NCBI GenBank assembly: GCA_038030265.1
Contig: CM075938.1
Location: 21,057,009-21,121,008 of the forward strand
DNA: 64,000 nucleotides
Direction: 5' to 3'
Source: Corythucha ciliata
Lineage: Eukaryota > Arthropoda > Insecta > Hemiptera > Tingidae
The notes under the pieces were generated by a model. It ran no database searches. It saw nothing but the letters and a program-made list of their open reading frames with translations, and was not told the origin of the DNA. Shown in pieces: positions 10,691 to 23,514 of this stretch. Each line of letters opens with the position of its first letter. Positions within the stretch are counted from its first letter, which is position 1. Position numbers and translations under genes: made by a program.

Positions 10691-12945
10691 TATTTAATAA
10701 TAATAATGATTTATTGTTAGCACAACGAAAAGTTGTAAAACAATGGACAATAAATAAATAATACGAACAAATAGAATTGTCAAAACGAGCTGCGGTCCAT
10801 GGAAGAATTGTACTCTTCCACCGAGTACGGCACCACGTCAATTAGAAGCTGCTTAAGCTTCCTTCTAAAGCCCTTTGCTGGCAGATTTTTTAGGCAGGTT
10901 GGCAGCTTATTAAACAACTGAGGCCCCACCACATGGGGGTTGAGAGACTCGGAGCGGGCCAAGCGACATCTCTCGGGGACCAGCTCACCTCTTTTGCGAG
11001 TGGGATATCCATGCTGGTGAGACAGAATTGCGCCCGTGTCAACCGACTCCTTAGTGAGGCAGAGTATCTCCAAAATGAAGGCCGCGTAAATGGTGGGAAC
11101 TCCAAGCTCCCTGAACATCCCGGGATTTCACACCGGCAAGCACACGGATGGCCTTCTTCTGCAGTTTAAATACCTTGCAGGTGTGAGCTGAATTTTCCCA
11201 AACAGAAATTCCATATACGTCATTTTCGAGTGGAAAATGGCAAAATAAACCATCTTCACAACACTTAGACAGCGAAGTGGAGAGCCGACGCAAAACGAAC
11301 AAGGAACTTGACAATGTCGAGCACAAGGCATCAATGTGATCTACACCAGACAAACGTGAGTCGATATTTATCCCTAAGAACCTCACACTATTATTGTTAA
11401 CGTTGCTGCAGGTGAGGTTGATACTTAAGTCTTGAGTCTTGGAAGTATTCAGCAAGAGCCGATTCGACAGACACCAGTCACTGATCAACGCCGTGGATCC
11501 GTCGACCACGGAAACAGCGTCCTCGAGCGATGAACCGGAGCAAATAATCGTGACCTCGTCGGCATATAGAATAGTCTGAGAATTGACAGAATTGGTGTTT
11601 TGCGGGAGATCGTTAACGTACAGACTGAAAATAGGAGGACCAGAGATCGAGCCCTGCTTAACTCCAATGTCCTTGGCCGATAAAAGAGTCGAACATTGTC
11701 CAGCGAAAGACACAGAGAATTGTGGCGACCGCTGAAACGTCAAATCCATGGTAAGAGAGTTTCGAGGATAAAATGTTGTGATCGATAGTGTCGAACGCGC
11801 AGGACAAGTCATATAAGTCGTATGACAAGTCGTACGAATGTTTTGTTCTTTTTTTCCGCACCCTCAAGGCAACGGCACACCAACCCCAAGGCAACGGCAC
11901 ACCAACCCCAAGGCAGCCATCGAGGTAGATTTACCCCGGCGAAAACCGTACTGGTCCTTGGATAGCACGGCCGATTTCTCAAGGAAGGTCGATAGCCGCT
12001 TATTCATTAACGTCTCGAAGATCTTCAGGAACACACAAGTAATGAAAATCGGACGGAACTCACAATATTCAGCTTGACCCTTCTTAGGCACAGGAATAAC
12101 CCGTGCGATTTTAAGAGAATCTGCTACGATTCCCGTTTTGAAAAACGAATTCAGCATGTAGGCCAGAGGTTCCAAAATTTCCGCCCCGATACCACGGACG
12201 AAACTCGTGGTGAAACCATAAATGTCCGGTGAGCTCGTTAACTTCAAGCCCTCCAGAACCGCAAAGACCTCCTCCACTGACGCCTCGGTGAAAGTGAGAG
12301 GCTCAGAAGGGATACACCGATACACGTGTCCGGAAGAAAATCCTCGAAACTCTTAGATGACGGTGGCAACTCAGCAATCCTAGCGAGTAACTCCACACCC
12401 CTGTTCCACTGATAACACCGGGTCACTGAGCCGACCAGGGAGAAAGTCCAACACCAAACTCTATAGCTCTGTGATCCGAAAAACTCTCTTCACAGATTCG
12501 GCTACAAAATTTCGTCGTCGTAGTTATTACCACATCCAGTGTCGACTGAGAGCCATTGTAGTGAGTCCTTGTACGTTCCGGAGTCTGCCATGCCGTATCT
12601 GGGGCCTAAGGATTTTACAGCTAATTTAACTTTTTCATTTGGGACATGAATTTAACCGGAAGGACATAGTTTTATGGAGCTACGAAAATGATCGTCTGCT
12701 GGCGTCTACCCTCTGTTGCTCGCCAAACTCACCAAAGTTTGGGAAATTTTAATTGACCTGATAAAGAACGAAGTCCGGAGAATGGTCTTATGCATTAGTA
12801 CCAACGCTCTAAAGAGCCCCATAAAATCTCCAAAAATGAGCGTTTCACGTTGAAGTTAGGTTTAGCAGATTTTTTCGACTTCGCAAGCAGCCCGAAAGAG
12901 TCCACGTACATCCAGCTGCTTCCTTGGACTTCAGATCCCACGCAG
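10691..12945 (-). mobile_element. Non-LTR retrotransposon (LINE), 5'-truncated and frameshifted
   Basis: Read on the minus strand, the order is as follows. Endonuclease remains: an IFGDFMG motif near 12835 (canonical GDFN), GSQSTLDVVITT near 12530 and SDHRAIEFG near 12470. Reverse transcriptase: KIARVIPVPKKG near 12090, QYGFRRGKST near 11920, LYDLSCAFDTIDHNIL near 11800 and YADE (normally YADD) near 11565. C-terminal tail: VGPQLFNKLPTCLKNLP and YSVEEY to the stop at 10780. Several frameshifts and stops separate the pieces, for example a stop near 12428 and a frame change near 11860, where 21-bp units are tandemly repeated (about 11870-11915). The 3' end has AATAAATCATTATTATTA. It is a dead copy. 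The clade is probably Jockey- or CR1-like, which is inference from motif style. Confidence 0.9.
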
Positions 12946-13300
12946 TAGCGTACCGGGTACCGAGGTAGCGGTGAGGAGGAGGATCGCCCCGGGGCCTCTA
13001 TCAAACGGGGCCCCCGAAAAGCTCAAATACGGAAAACTACGATTTTTAGGTTATCCATGGATGTAGGTGTGTGAAGAGGTCGGACGGTTGGACAGCGATT
13101 TGGCTCCTTTCTACGAATTTCAGTCTATCCGACCTGGAGAATATAACGTTACAAGTGATATCAGCGAAGAGTGTGGGCTGATTATTCGATTGAGCCCCGA
13201 AAACGCTATTCTGGTGGCTCAAATTGAGAAAATCCGCGCTATTCTGAGGAAAATTCTCGGCTAAAAAGAGAAAATACACCGTGTCCCCAGTTTCGTTAGA
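12946..13300 (+). repeat. GC-rich head of the higher-order repeat, isolated copy
   Basis: It starts CAGTAGCGTACC and continues through a GC-rich GGATCGCCCCGGGGCC stretch, a conserved GGACAGCGATTTGGCTCCTT and GAGAAAATACACCGT. Clear homologs lie at 23515-23860 and 25532-25890. The CAGTAGCGTACC start is like hAT termini, so it may once have been a transposon end; this is inference. Confidence 0.75.
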
Positions 13301-14160
13301 TCCTTAAGTCCCGTATAAAGAGCTGATCCGAAATTAGTAACTTGCTCACGCGGCAAAAAATTTGAAAAAATCTGTAATATTCATGGTCTAACTACGAAAA
13401 AGCACTGAGTCGTGGTCTCGCGATGCAACTTCCAGACTAAAATGGCGAAAAAATCGCAAGGGTGCATGGTGGCCATTCTACGAATAAATTGTGGAAATTA
13501 ACGCAAAAGTGTTGTTTTTTGGCCTACCCCACGGTTAAAATTCAGAAAACACTCTATAATATTGACCAAAAAAATACGCTTTCAGATTGAAATTGGACAA
13601 AAATAGCAAATTCACAACTGAAAAAGCGAGAAAAATCGCCGATTCACGTATGAAAAAGGGAATAGAATGCTAATTCGCCGCAAAATTAGCAGAAAACGCT
13701 TTTTCACAGACGAAATTGGAAAAAAACACTAATTTGCAATTTGCGTATACGTATAGTTGAGGAAAACCGTTAATCTGCGAATACAAATGAAGAAATTCAC
13801 TAATTCGCGGCTAAAAATGTTTGCCAATTAACAACTAAAATAGCGCCAAACGCCAATTTGTGACTGAAGTTGAGAAAATTCGCTAATTTGTGTCTGAAAT
13901 GGGAAAAATCGCTAATTGACAGGTTTGAAACGCTACTACGACGCTGCTAAAATTGAGAAAAAATATAATTTGCGTTAAAAACTGAATAGCGATTAATGGC
14001 TATAGGTAATAAAACCGCTAAATCGAGAGTAAAACTGAGAAAAATCGCTCGTGCATGCATTTCGTATGTTGAACCAACAAAATCGCAGTTCGTGGAAAGC
14101 TCTCCTATTTTGCAGCTAGTATTGAGGAAAACACTTAAGAAAAGCGCTAATTATCATGTC
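13301..14160 (+). repeat. Family A degenerate minisatellite following the isolated head
   Basis: About 28-bp units with the core AATTCGCGGCTAAAATTGAG, strongly diverged. The first 200 bp (for example AACGCAAAAGTGTTGTTTTT) align in order with 23870-24010 and 25910-26090. This is therefore a partial copy of the same higher-order unit. Confidence 0.75.
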
Positions 14161-14263
14161 CGGTACATTCAAGAGTGTACAGGCTGGGTGGAATGATGAC
14201 TAAAATTTTAAATTATCCCCTCCCCTCCCCCTCACGAGATTTTGATCTGATCCTTCCCCCCTA

Positions 14264-15170
14264 CTACAAATTCCTACCTACGTCACTGATCATCCCTGTG
14301 TGTTTTCTCTTATTAAAGTTTTGTGTGACATCGTCAACCACACGGCACAATTGGCCTTGGGTTGAGTGGCCAGCACGAAAACCAAATTGTTCTTCGATAA
14401 TGATGTTGTGCCCATTGATGTTGAGAACCATGCGACTTTGAATAAGTTTTTCGAAAATTTTACTGAGCGTAGTGAGAAGACTAATGGGGCGATAACTTGA
14501 GACCAGCGACGGGTTTTTTCCTGGTTTATGAAATACAATAACTTTGGCTATTTTCCATGGTTCAGGAATATGACCGAGGAATAACAGTTTATTAAACATG
14601 TGGGTTAAAAATACAAGAACTTTATGGGGAAGATGTTTTAGAAGTATGTTAGTTTTCAAGCTGGTCTTGACTTTATGCTCTTAGCTATATTTCATTTCGA
14701 ATCAGACGGTTCGAAGTGCACAGATTTGAGGAATTTCCTTACGGAGCGATTACCCCGCTATTTACTACCGTTGTGTGATGGTTGAAGCTAAGCGCTTGGG
14801 TGGTTCTATGAACCCTTTCGAAATGTTTTCCAATCACATTAGCTTTTTCAATGGAAGTATAGTGCGGTTCGTTGTTAACAAGAATAGTTGGAATTTCTGA
14901 GTTCGCCTTCTCCTTGTCGAATTATTTAATCACGCCCCAGAATGCTGAGTTCGTGGGCTTCAGTGACGAAAGAAAATTGCTTCATTTGGAATTTGTGTCC
15001 TTATTAATGAGAAATTTAACTATATTCAGAACTATCTGAACTTTTTGAAGATGGTTGCATTCAGCTTTTGGTAACACTTTTTGAAATAGTTTTTAATTTT
15101 ATTCAACAAAAGTATACCAGGTAGAAGAGGTTTATAAGCCGTATTTTGATGGCGGGGAATGGTTAGTTCT
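14264..15170 (-). mobile_element. Second LINE fragment (reverse transcriptase N-terminal half)
   Basis: On the minus strand, 14659-14264 encodes HIPEPWKIAKVIVFHKPGK, SSYRPISLLTTLSKIFEKLI and EEQFGFRAGHSTQGQL, which are reverse transcriptase blocks of a Jockey-type LINE. Upstream to about 15170 the linker between endonuclease and polymerase is recognisable but broken by stops: NSAFWGVIK and EKANVIGKHFERVHRTTQA lie near 14950-14800. The catalytic YADD region and everything downstream are missing. It is different in sequence from the LINE at 10.7-12.9 kb. It is a non-functional remnant. Confidence 0.85.
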
Positions 15171-16995
15171 GTGGTTTAGGGGTAAACATTTTTTGTTTTT
15201 GTTTTTGTTTTTGGGCACGCCACTGGAGGAGGGGTCCTGGTGTTCCTCGAGAGGATGCAGGGTACCTCTTGTTACCAGGAGCTATGCTACAACACATGGG
15301 TGTCGGGGGTTCGGCTAGGTCTGCTCACCCCCCCCCTCCAAAGATTATATTGCAAACTCTGCAAGGGAAATGGAAACCAAATCGCCTATCAAAAGGGTGA
15401 GTCCACTGAGATACGCCTCAGTAAAAATGCTATGGAAAGGGGTTGTTTCACTCATTGATGGAACTAAGGAGGATCGTGGGATGCTTCCTGGTCATAGAAC
15501 GCCGGCTTTGATGATGATGATGAGGAGTGAGCTGCACGCTGCGATTCGACCTCCCCCCCCCCGCAACTGTAATATGGTGTGAGGGTTGGAAAAACTTCAA
15601 AAACCATTCTCCGTTATTCCCATCGCTGACTGGTTTTGGCGTGTTTCCTCGTCACATAAATTTGATACCTCCTGGCGGATCTTCTTCTTTTCAATAGCCT
15701 TGAACCATGCGCGATGCGTTATTATAACCGTCGAGCCTTCAAATCGCGCAAAGAACACCTCCGCCACCTATTGCGACATGACTTTCATGACGTAAGACGT
15801 GTGGTGATATTCTTCCGGGTTTCACGAATGAATTTCAAGGGGAAAATATAGGTACCCAACGCGATATATTTGAGCCTGCGGGGGTAGGGGGAGAAACGAT
15901 TAATGCTCTCCGGTCGACTTTAATAACTCCCGAAGCGCAGGGTTCTTCTTCTTTAATTCAAGGTTTTTTTAATAGCATTTAGCACAGAAATATTGTAATT
16001 TAGTTCGCTATGAATCACGCTGGTGAGACTCTCGATTTTCCCTCCCATCCCTCGTCAAACCCAGAAATGGCTGAAGTTTGTAACCAGTGTGATCCTCCCC
16101 CCTCCCCGGCGACGCATCTCAGTCTTGCGTTTTCTTGCAAAACTGACAATGGAGCATCACATTTTCTTGCATTTGTATTAGCCGATGAGGATAATTATTG
16201 CTCAACGAATGAAAAAGAAAAATAACACGAATAATGAAATGTAAACATTTATCCTTGACCTATCTCAACAGTCGTCTCTCGTGTGCGCTCTCATAATCTC
16301 GTGCAGTCAACTCCTGCGGGAGGGCTGTCACTGGAAGAATTTTTTAGTGTACCGAGAGCAGCTTGGACGGTGGTGAGGGGGAGTGAGGGAAAAAATCCGC
16401 GGAACGTGATGTTATTCAGACGTGAACGGTTTTTGACTAGGAGCATGGTTTTTGAAAAGGGCGAATCGTTTTATCCTTTTGAACCGACCGGAGGGGCATC
16501 CTTGTGCTTTAAACGCTATAATGATAGGTTTTATTGCATTGTGGTTTGCTTCTATCCTCGTGGCGTGCAAGGAGGTTGCCTTCACTTGCATCGTTTTTGA
16601 CTTTTAAAACGCGGTGATTTATTTCTATAATCTTTGCGCTTTTATGACTCGGTGGAACGCCCGAATGAGGAACGCGGGCGCGTTTATAAAAATGAAAGGA
16701 ACTTGAAATAGTTAAGTGGCAGAGCATTGTCACCGTTTATTCTGCTGAATATTTTAAGTCAGTAGAGGAACTTCTAATGGCTTTAGGCCATCGTATCATT
16801 TAAAATGTCCTTCACTCGCCTTGAATCTGTTTATAGGAAGCACCCCCTGAGAATTGATTATTAGGCCACGAGAGTCCCTTAGCAGTCTTTAGGACGCGAA
16901 GCTGCCAATTCAGCAATCAAAACGATCACATTAGGAGCAGGAACACCCGTTGAACACCGCGGAAACACCAATTAGCGAATCTAGCAACGGGTTAT
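15171..16995. other. Intergenic, possible retroelement tail, otherwise unassigned
   Basis: A (GTTTTT)n stretch at 15187-15210 follows the LINE fragment. At about 15480-15525 the sequence CTTTGATGATGATGATGAGG resembles the microsatellite end of a non-LTR element or SINE, without other proof. The open frame at 16283-16600 (+) has no recognised domain and no clear splice or promoter context. Confidence 0.35.
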
Positions 16996-17348
16996 TAGGT
17001 CTGTTCGCGAAGCTACACTAGGTTGCCCGAGGGTAGGTACACTAGAGCGCCCGAAAAGCGTTCGCGAGCAGACGAGTGTAGTTAGTGTTGCTAGTGTAGC
17101 GAGTGGAGGGCGTTCGCGATGAGTTCAGAGCTACTCCGGGCTGCCCGAAGTTACTCCAATTTTTGTTATAAATTGATAACTCTTATCTAACATGCACAGG
17201 AGTGAGAAAATATCACGACTGTTATGAATTTACACTGGCTGCTCTGAAAGCGTTCGCGTAACAAAAAAATCCTCGCCTACAACAGCTACCTCAACCTGCC
17301 CTACACTACACTACACTACCCTAAACTTTTTCTCCGCGAACAGACCTA
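16996..17348. mobile_element. MITE with TAGGTCTGTTCGCG terminal inverted repeats, copy 1
   Basis: The left end TAGGTCTGTTCGCG (16996-17009) is mirrored by CGCGAACAGACCTA (17335-17348). The interior is non-coding, with several internal repeats of the CGTTCGCGAGCAGAC type and (CTACA)n near the right end. A second copy in the same orientation is at 47120-47450 with an internal deletion. The superfamily is uncertain; a TTA- or TA-type target would fit the flanks of this copy only. Confidence 0.85.
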
Positions 17349-20300
17349 TTTTTTTTTTGTCTTATTATTGAACATGTTGGTTCAACCTCAGATTCAGGGT
17401 TTTGTACAAAGTCATGACTTTAGTTTTGTATTTGAACTTCACATGATGTAAGCCTCCCCCCCTTACGATGTTTCCACTATGATGCATTGCTGCATCATTG
17501 TGTATGATTGTTTCATATAGGTTTTATATTTTTGGTTGTTGTGGGAGGTGTGCATTCCCGGATGGCCTCCCTTGTGCTTAGGCAACTGTCTGATCGGATT
17601 TATGGATTTCGTGCACCAACGTACACCACTTCCGACATGAAGAAAAAATTATAATTTTCAAAGAAATGAACCCGCCCCCGCTTTCCATAAATATCGACGG
17701 TAATTAACTGCTATACCGGCATAATTTATTCGTTCACCCCTAATCCTAATTTTATTAGCTATCATTCCAGGTTTATTCATGACTATGTAAGATCACGAAA
17801 TTCACTGGTAAAACACCTACCTAATTCCTCAACTTCCTCAATCTGATATACATTGAAACTCGCACGATTTTTAAGCAGCCCCCCCCCCCATCATCATCAA
17901 TCGAATGATGAAGAAACCTTGGCCCCTAAACCTTGGCTTAGAATTGTTTATTTTTGTAAGTTTTTCATGCTTCTTAATCCGACCAAAGGTGCGTCAATTT
18001 TCACGTCGTTACAAAATGAGTAGGAAATGAACAACAGTGTGGTTTGGGAGGGTGGTTAGGGGTAGACAAATCGTTACGCCGCTACGCTTACGTTTGTTTT
18101 CGCATCTTGTTTAACTGTGCAATCGTCTTCCGACCCGCTTATAAAAGAAGTTAACGAGTCACCCCGGGAGTCGTAATAAAAGTAGGCTGCAGGGAACTAG
18201 CGAGACTAATCATTTAAAACGCGATAAAAAGTAAACTTTTTGTTGGAAACGTCTTCCCCCCCGCGAGGGCTTTGGGTGGAAGAAGGGAAGAGCCTTTTTG
18301 TTCCATTGCGTAACGTTGAACTCCTTGTTTTTGATTTCAAAAGATTAGAAGACAAATTTATTGCTCCGCGGTGGATAAAAAAAAAAGTAAAAGTTTGTTT
18401 GAGGATGAGCCACGCGAGCCAGATCACGGTCATTCCCCTTTAACACATGAACCACTCGGTTTAAAAGAGCACTACAAGCCTTTTTGTGTCCAAGCTCGAT
18501 GATAGGTTAAGGCCGGGTTTGGGATCGCATAAATATCGAAGATAAAGCATCTGAAGCTTGCAGCGGCGTAGCTTATTGAGCAAGGCCGATAAAATGTCAT
18601 TTTTGTTGTATTCGGCGTGAAGTAATCAAGTACAGTAGCTCGTCTTTTTCTCTCCTAATGAAGGGAGCGCGAATGACGAATCGTGCAAGCCTTGGCCGAC
18701 ATCTTCTTCGAGAGTATACAAACACAATCTTTGTACACGTAAATTTTCTTCTGCCTTTCGTGATACCTATATAAAATGATTCGTTTCTCCGTGCATCTTC
18801 ATGCACTCTATGATTCAAGGGGGTTGGGCAGATGCGAATGGTTCACATTCCCTACAAATAGTGACAGGAAGGACAGTTTTGACCCATTGACTTATACCCT
18901 GTACACCAGGCACTTAAAAATTAAAAATCACGCCGCTATTAAAGCGTCAGCGCTTATCTAGGAATCACCACGGCTGCAGTCAGTTAGGTACGCCGGATCT
19001 TATGACGAGGACCTCATCCTCCCAAGGCGACTCTTCCAACCTTCCCAAGCCCTTTTTATTTACTCCGATGATGGAAACTGGCAGCTTCATTTTCGCAGGC
19101 CTCGTCATCTTCCAAAACAATAGAATTGCCGACTTTGACCTGATCCCATGAATTATTTAAAAATTCAGCCCTTGACAGTGGAAAGAATGCACGGAAAGGA
19201 TAAACTAAAAAAAAAAGTCGGAAGTTATATCGGTAAGAATCAGGTTTTTCAGAGTCGAGACTTAAATCATTCCACTCATTAAATCTTGGTCGTTATCTCT
19301 CTCGTTTGTTTGTTTTTCGAAATTAAAAAGTCAAAATTGTGGGAGTCGACTTTCCCTTTAATCCTTCTGCAGGGGAGAAGGGGAGAAAAAATATTGACCA
19401 AAATATCAAACAACAAATTAACAATATTGACGCATTGAAATTTCTCTCCTCCATGGGAAAGAGCGCGCCCTCACTCTAGGCCCGAAGGCTCGCCATTGTT
19501 CAAATGTGTACATAAGGTGAAACGTTTCGATTACCCGATTGACATGGCAAGCTCGTACATGACAAACGATGTGTGTAAGCCTCTCTGTTTCTCTCTCGTG
19601 AAAGAAAGTTTATATCCGCGCCCTGTCCTTTAGTTGACATTGTTAACTTCGACGTAACAAAAAGTTCGTTTTTTTTTCTTATTCTTCTTCAAATAACTCC
19701 CCACCCCATCCGTCCATCTCGTACAAATTTTGTTACGCCTATAAACAGTTTCACTCACAATATTCTGTTTGAAAATTTCAAAACGCCCACTTCTTCCGGT
19801 CTTCTGGTCTGGTGCAGTGGGGGGGGGGGCGTCCCATCCATCTTACTGTCACACCGGGCTAACATTATTTTTGTGTCCCATTAGAATTAACTCGTGAAAA
19901 CTTTTTTTTTTCTTCTTCTTTCTTTGAAATCTCAGCCTCCAAGAGCCCTGGCAAGACTCGACAAAAATGAATTATTCAACGAGTCGTAAGGCCCCGAACG
20001 TGATAAAACCGTAGTTTTTCCAGTTGTTTGTACAACGCGGATTGCGCGGGGAGGTTTAGGCGCTATTACATTATTACCGGCTCATCATCATCGTTTAATT
20101 TTAGACGGTGGAGAAAAAATCGCGTACCTACTTGTCATTGTCAAGGGTAAAGTCGACTGAAACTGCTTCACAAGATTGTGTATACTTGCCATTATTAATT
20201 ACCTTCATCGTAGGCTGAAGCTGAACAGGTATCAGGCAGTGTAATTGCACCTGGAGGATACCCTAAATATTAGGTTATTTGGGGGTCTTTAGTACCATGT

Positions 20301-21100
20301 TAGCCCCAGTACTGAGGAACTATGTTCCCCGTTAGAAGAGGGGGGGGGGGATCCGCCTGTCTGTTGTACTCTGACGAAGTCTTTTGCAGGAAAATTCCTG
20401 TAAAGCGCCGGAATCCCAGGGAGAGCCCCTTCAGCGTCACGTCATTCTCCGTGTCGAAAAACCCCTATGGATACGTGCTTTTGCCCAATTTTAATTTTTT
20501 CCAATTTATAGCCAAATTCGCCCTTGGATTTTTTTTTTTAAGTGATTCAGTTTGAGCTGGGCGTGGTTTACGATCCGCTAAGAAAATGCTCAAGATTGCT
20601 GCTCGTTTCTGGTAAAAAAGGTCCTTTAAGGCGCCCCTCACCATCTCTCGAAGTGGCCGGAAATGAGAGTTTTGTCTCGTCGTAGGTTTTAGTTGATTTT
20701 CCACGCTACCCTCCAGCTGCCGAAGTGAATTTGTATTCCTCCATCAGAAATATGCAAAGATAATTGATTGGCGGGGGGGGGGGGTTGTATAAGTCAAATA
20801 TCCTTGGCGTGGCTTACTCGTCGCTGTGGAATTAAAGACCCGCAACACACCACTGTACTGCCAATCAAGCTTGCTCTCTCGACTTCCTCCTCATGGTATA
20901 ACTTGGCGACCAGATGTAAAAGTGGTTTCCGAGGACGCCTGGTACGAAAAGTAGGACAATAGTAGGACGCTTTCGACCGAAAGTAGGATACAAAAGCAGG
21001 ACGCCTAAATAAAAGCTAACAACGAGTATCGTTGATCAGTTTGATGTTAAAGGAGGACCTTTCGGATACGACCACTTCAGCGTCTCGGGTATAGGAAATT
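17349..21100. other. Intergenic, no supported gene
   Basis: I found no coding exon I can defend in these 3.7 kb. Simple sequence includes a poly-T run after 17349, C and G runs at about 17880, 19820 and 20340, and T-rich tracts near 19670 and 19905. A TATATAAA stretch at about 18769-18776 could be a promoter element but has no gene clearly attached. Confidence 0.4.
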
Positions 21101-21960
21101 AGATTTTTAAAGGATGTAAATCACGAAACTGGGGATTGCAAGAGCCAAAATTTTGAAATTAAGGTTTTTGAACGAGCCAAATCCGCGAATAAGGTTTTTG
21201 TATGAGCGAAAACCCGCGAAACTTAGGTTTATGAGAGCTAAAAGGACAAAATTTGGCTTATGATCGAGCCAAATACGTTAATTTGCTTTTTGAAACAGCC
21301 ACATTTGTTTTTCGAATCAGCGAAATCTACGAAACTGAGTCTAGAAAGAGCTAAAGCTGCGAAATTTTTCTGTGAAACGCGATGTTAGAGTTTGAAGTAC
21401 AAAAAAAAATCAAATCCGCGATATTGGTTATGAAAGAGCGGAAATCCTCGGTAAAATATTGGTCCAATCAGCCAAAATCTCGAAATTTGTTTTTTCTATG
21501 TTAGTTTTTCGAATTGGACAACGCCTTGCGATGTGGACTCAAGAAAGAGACAAACCCACGAAATTTGAGCCAACATCTGTGAAATTGTATTAAATGAGCC
21601 AAATCCATGAAATTAGGGTATGAAAGAAAATAAATCCGTAAAATTTGGGATTTGTAAGACTCAAATTGACGAAATTTATGTTTGGAATTATAAAGAGGTA
21701 AAGCTACGAAATTTGGCTTTTTCATGAAAATCCCTCAAAATCAGGGTTTAAAGGAACGAAGTCCGCGAAAAGTTCGTAAAATTGGTTGTTCAAAGAGCAA
21801 ACCTCACGAAATTTGGGTTTTAAAAGCGAGAAAATCAGGCAAAAATGTTGTACGAAACGAAAAATGGTAAAATTTGGGTTTTAAGGTGCAAAATTTGAAA
21901 CGTTTGTTTATGGAAGAGTGGAAATCTCCAGCGAAATGTAATTCAGAATATGTTGCCTGC
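21101..21960 (+). repeat. Family C degenerate minisatellite (about 30-bp unit)
   Basis: Diverged units with the core GAGCCAAATCCGCGAAATTT followed by GGGTTTTTGAA. The same family is found at 58.3-58.7 and 60.45-61.75 kb in this orientation and inverted at 36.8-37.9 kb. Confidence 0.8.
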
Positions 21961-22119
21961 CGTTCAGAAAATGTTGATGAAGAGCGCTTGGCCTTCAGAA
22001 CTATCGAATACGTGGCCACAGTAACGTACTACCGACGCGTCGTGGGGTGAGGGGGCGGATCGGTCTTTCGCCTCTATTCCGAGAGGGCCCTCTTAAAGAT
22101 GTAAAAATAGTGGTTTCAT

Positions 22120-23490
22120 GTTTAAACCCCTAGATTCGCGGCTAATATTGAGAAAAGCAATCAAAATACACTTTCGATTCGATATGCGAGCGAAGGCAAC
22201 TTCGCTGACAAAAAAGAGAAAATGCGCCAAATTCAAGTTTCTATTGGCCATTAGAGGCGGCTAAAATTGTTAAGGCTTGCTAATGTGCTAATCTTGCGGC
22301 AAGTAATTCTGAAAAAGCGCTATCATTCGCGGCTAAAATTGTGAAAAGCGCTAAGTCATGGAAAAAAATGAAAAAATCTCTAATTCACGGCTAAAAATTG
22401 AGAAAAAAACGCGGCCACAATTGAGAAAAAACGCTAATTCGTGGCTATAAAATACATGTAGGAAAAACAGCGATCGATCGCTCAGCCGATTCAAATAATA
22501 CTGAAATAATGCAAATTACGACTAAAATTGAAAAAAAAAAAAAAAATCGGGAACGGACACCTTTTTTTGGCATCCAAGTTTTCTCGAACATGATTGGTAG
22601 ATTCTTGGATGCTTGATTGCCGTGTCCGATCCCTATAAACCTAATTCCCATGGATAATACTAAACATAGATTATAATAATTAGGTAGTGCTAGTTTGTGA
22701 ATACATTTGCAAATAAACCCTAATTCGCGGCCAAAACTGAAAAACAAAACAAAAAAAAACGTTGATTCCTGCCTAAAGTTTAAATAGATTATTTATTTGC
22801 ATCTAAAATAGAGAAAAGGCCTACATTCGCCGTTAAAGTTGGCAAAAAGCGCTTATTCGCAGCTAAAACGCTAATTCGCGGATCAATTTGAAAAATGTCG
22901 GGACTACAATAGGAAAATCGCAGTAATTGGTGGCAAAAATTAGGGAATGATTCCCGGCCAAAATTAAGAACATTTTAGCGGCTATAATTGAGAAATAGTG
23001 CGATTTCCCGGCAAAAATTGAGAAAAAGATTCGCATGGGGTAAGAAGTGAATAAAAACGCTAATGCGTGGTGAAAGTTGAAAAAACAAAAAAAAATCGCT
23101 AATACGGTGCTGAAATTGAGGAAAAGCGCTCATCCGCGGCTAACATTGAGATAACGCGCTCATTCGCAGCCAATGTTTAGAAAATGCGTTAATGCGTGGC
23201 TAATTTGACAAAAAGCGCTCATCCGCGGATCATTTCGAGAAAACTCTCTATTCGCGGCTGAAATTGAGCGAAAGCAGTAGTTCTCAGCTAAAATTGTGCG
23301 AAAAACCGTGATTAAAATTGAGAACTAGCGCTAATTCACGGCTAAAATTGTAAAAACGCCCATTCGCGGTTCCTAGAACCGCGGAAAAGTGAGTTTCTTG
23401 GCTAATATTGAGAAAAACCAGTAATGCTTGTAAAAAGCTGTACTAGCCGTAGGAGCCAACATTGTCAATCTTTCCTCGTTGAGGTGCGTT
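22120..23490 (+). repeat. Family A degenerate minisatellite
   Basis: Dozens of about 28-bp units with the core AATTCGCGGCTAAAATTGAG, each with substitutions and small indels. They are contiguous, without unique spacers. The block ends where the GC-rich head at 23515 begins. Confidence 0.85.
22551..22632. repeat. Small nested palindromic insertion, copy 1
   Basis: Nested inverted repeats: CGGACAC (22554-22560) with GTGTCCG (22622-22628), and GCATCCAAG (22570-22578) with CTTGGATGC (22604-22612). It sits inside family A. A diverged relative at about 44925-45010 shares TTTTCTCGAACATGATT. Confidence 0.7.
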
Positions 23491-23514
23491 AAAAACGAAC
23501 CAAGTCCAGTTCCT

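Noticed and set aside
16283..16600. 105-aa plus-strand frame
   Set aside because: No similarity I recognise, no clear splice sites or promoter; left unassigned.
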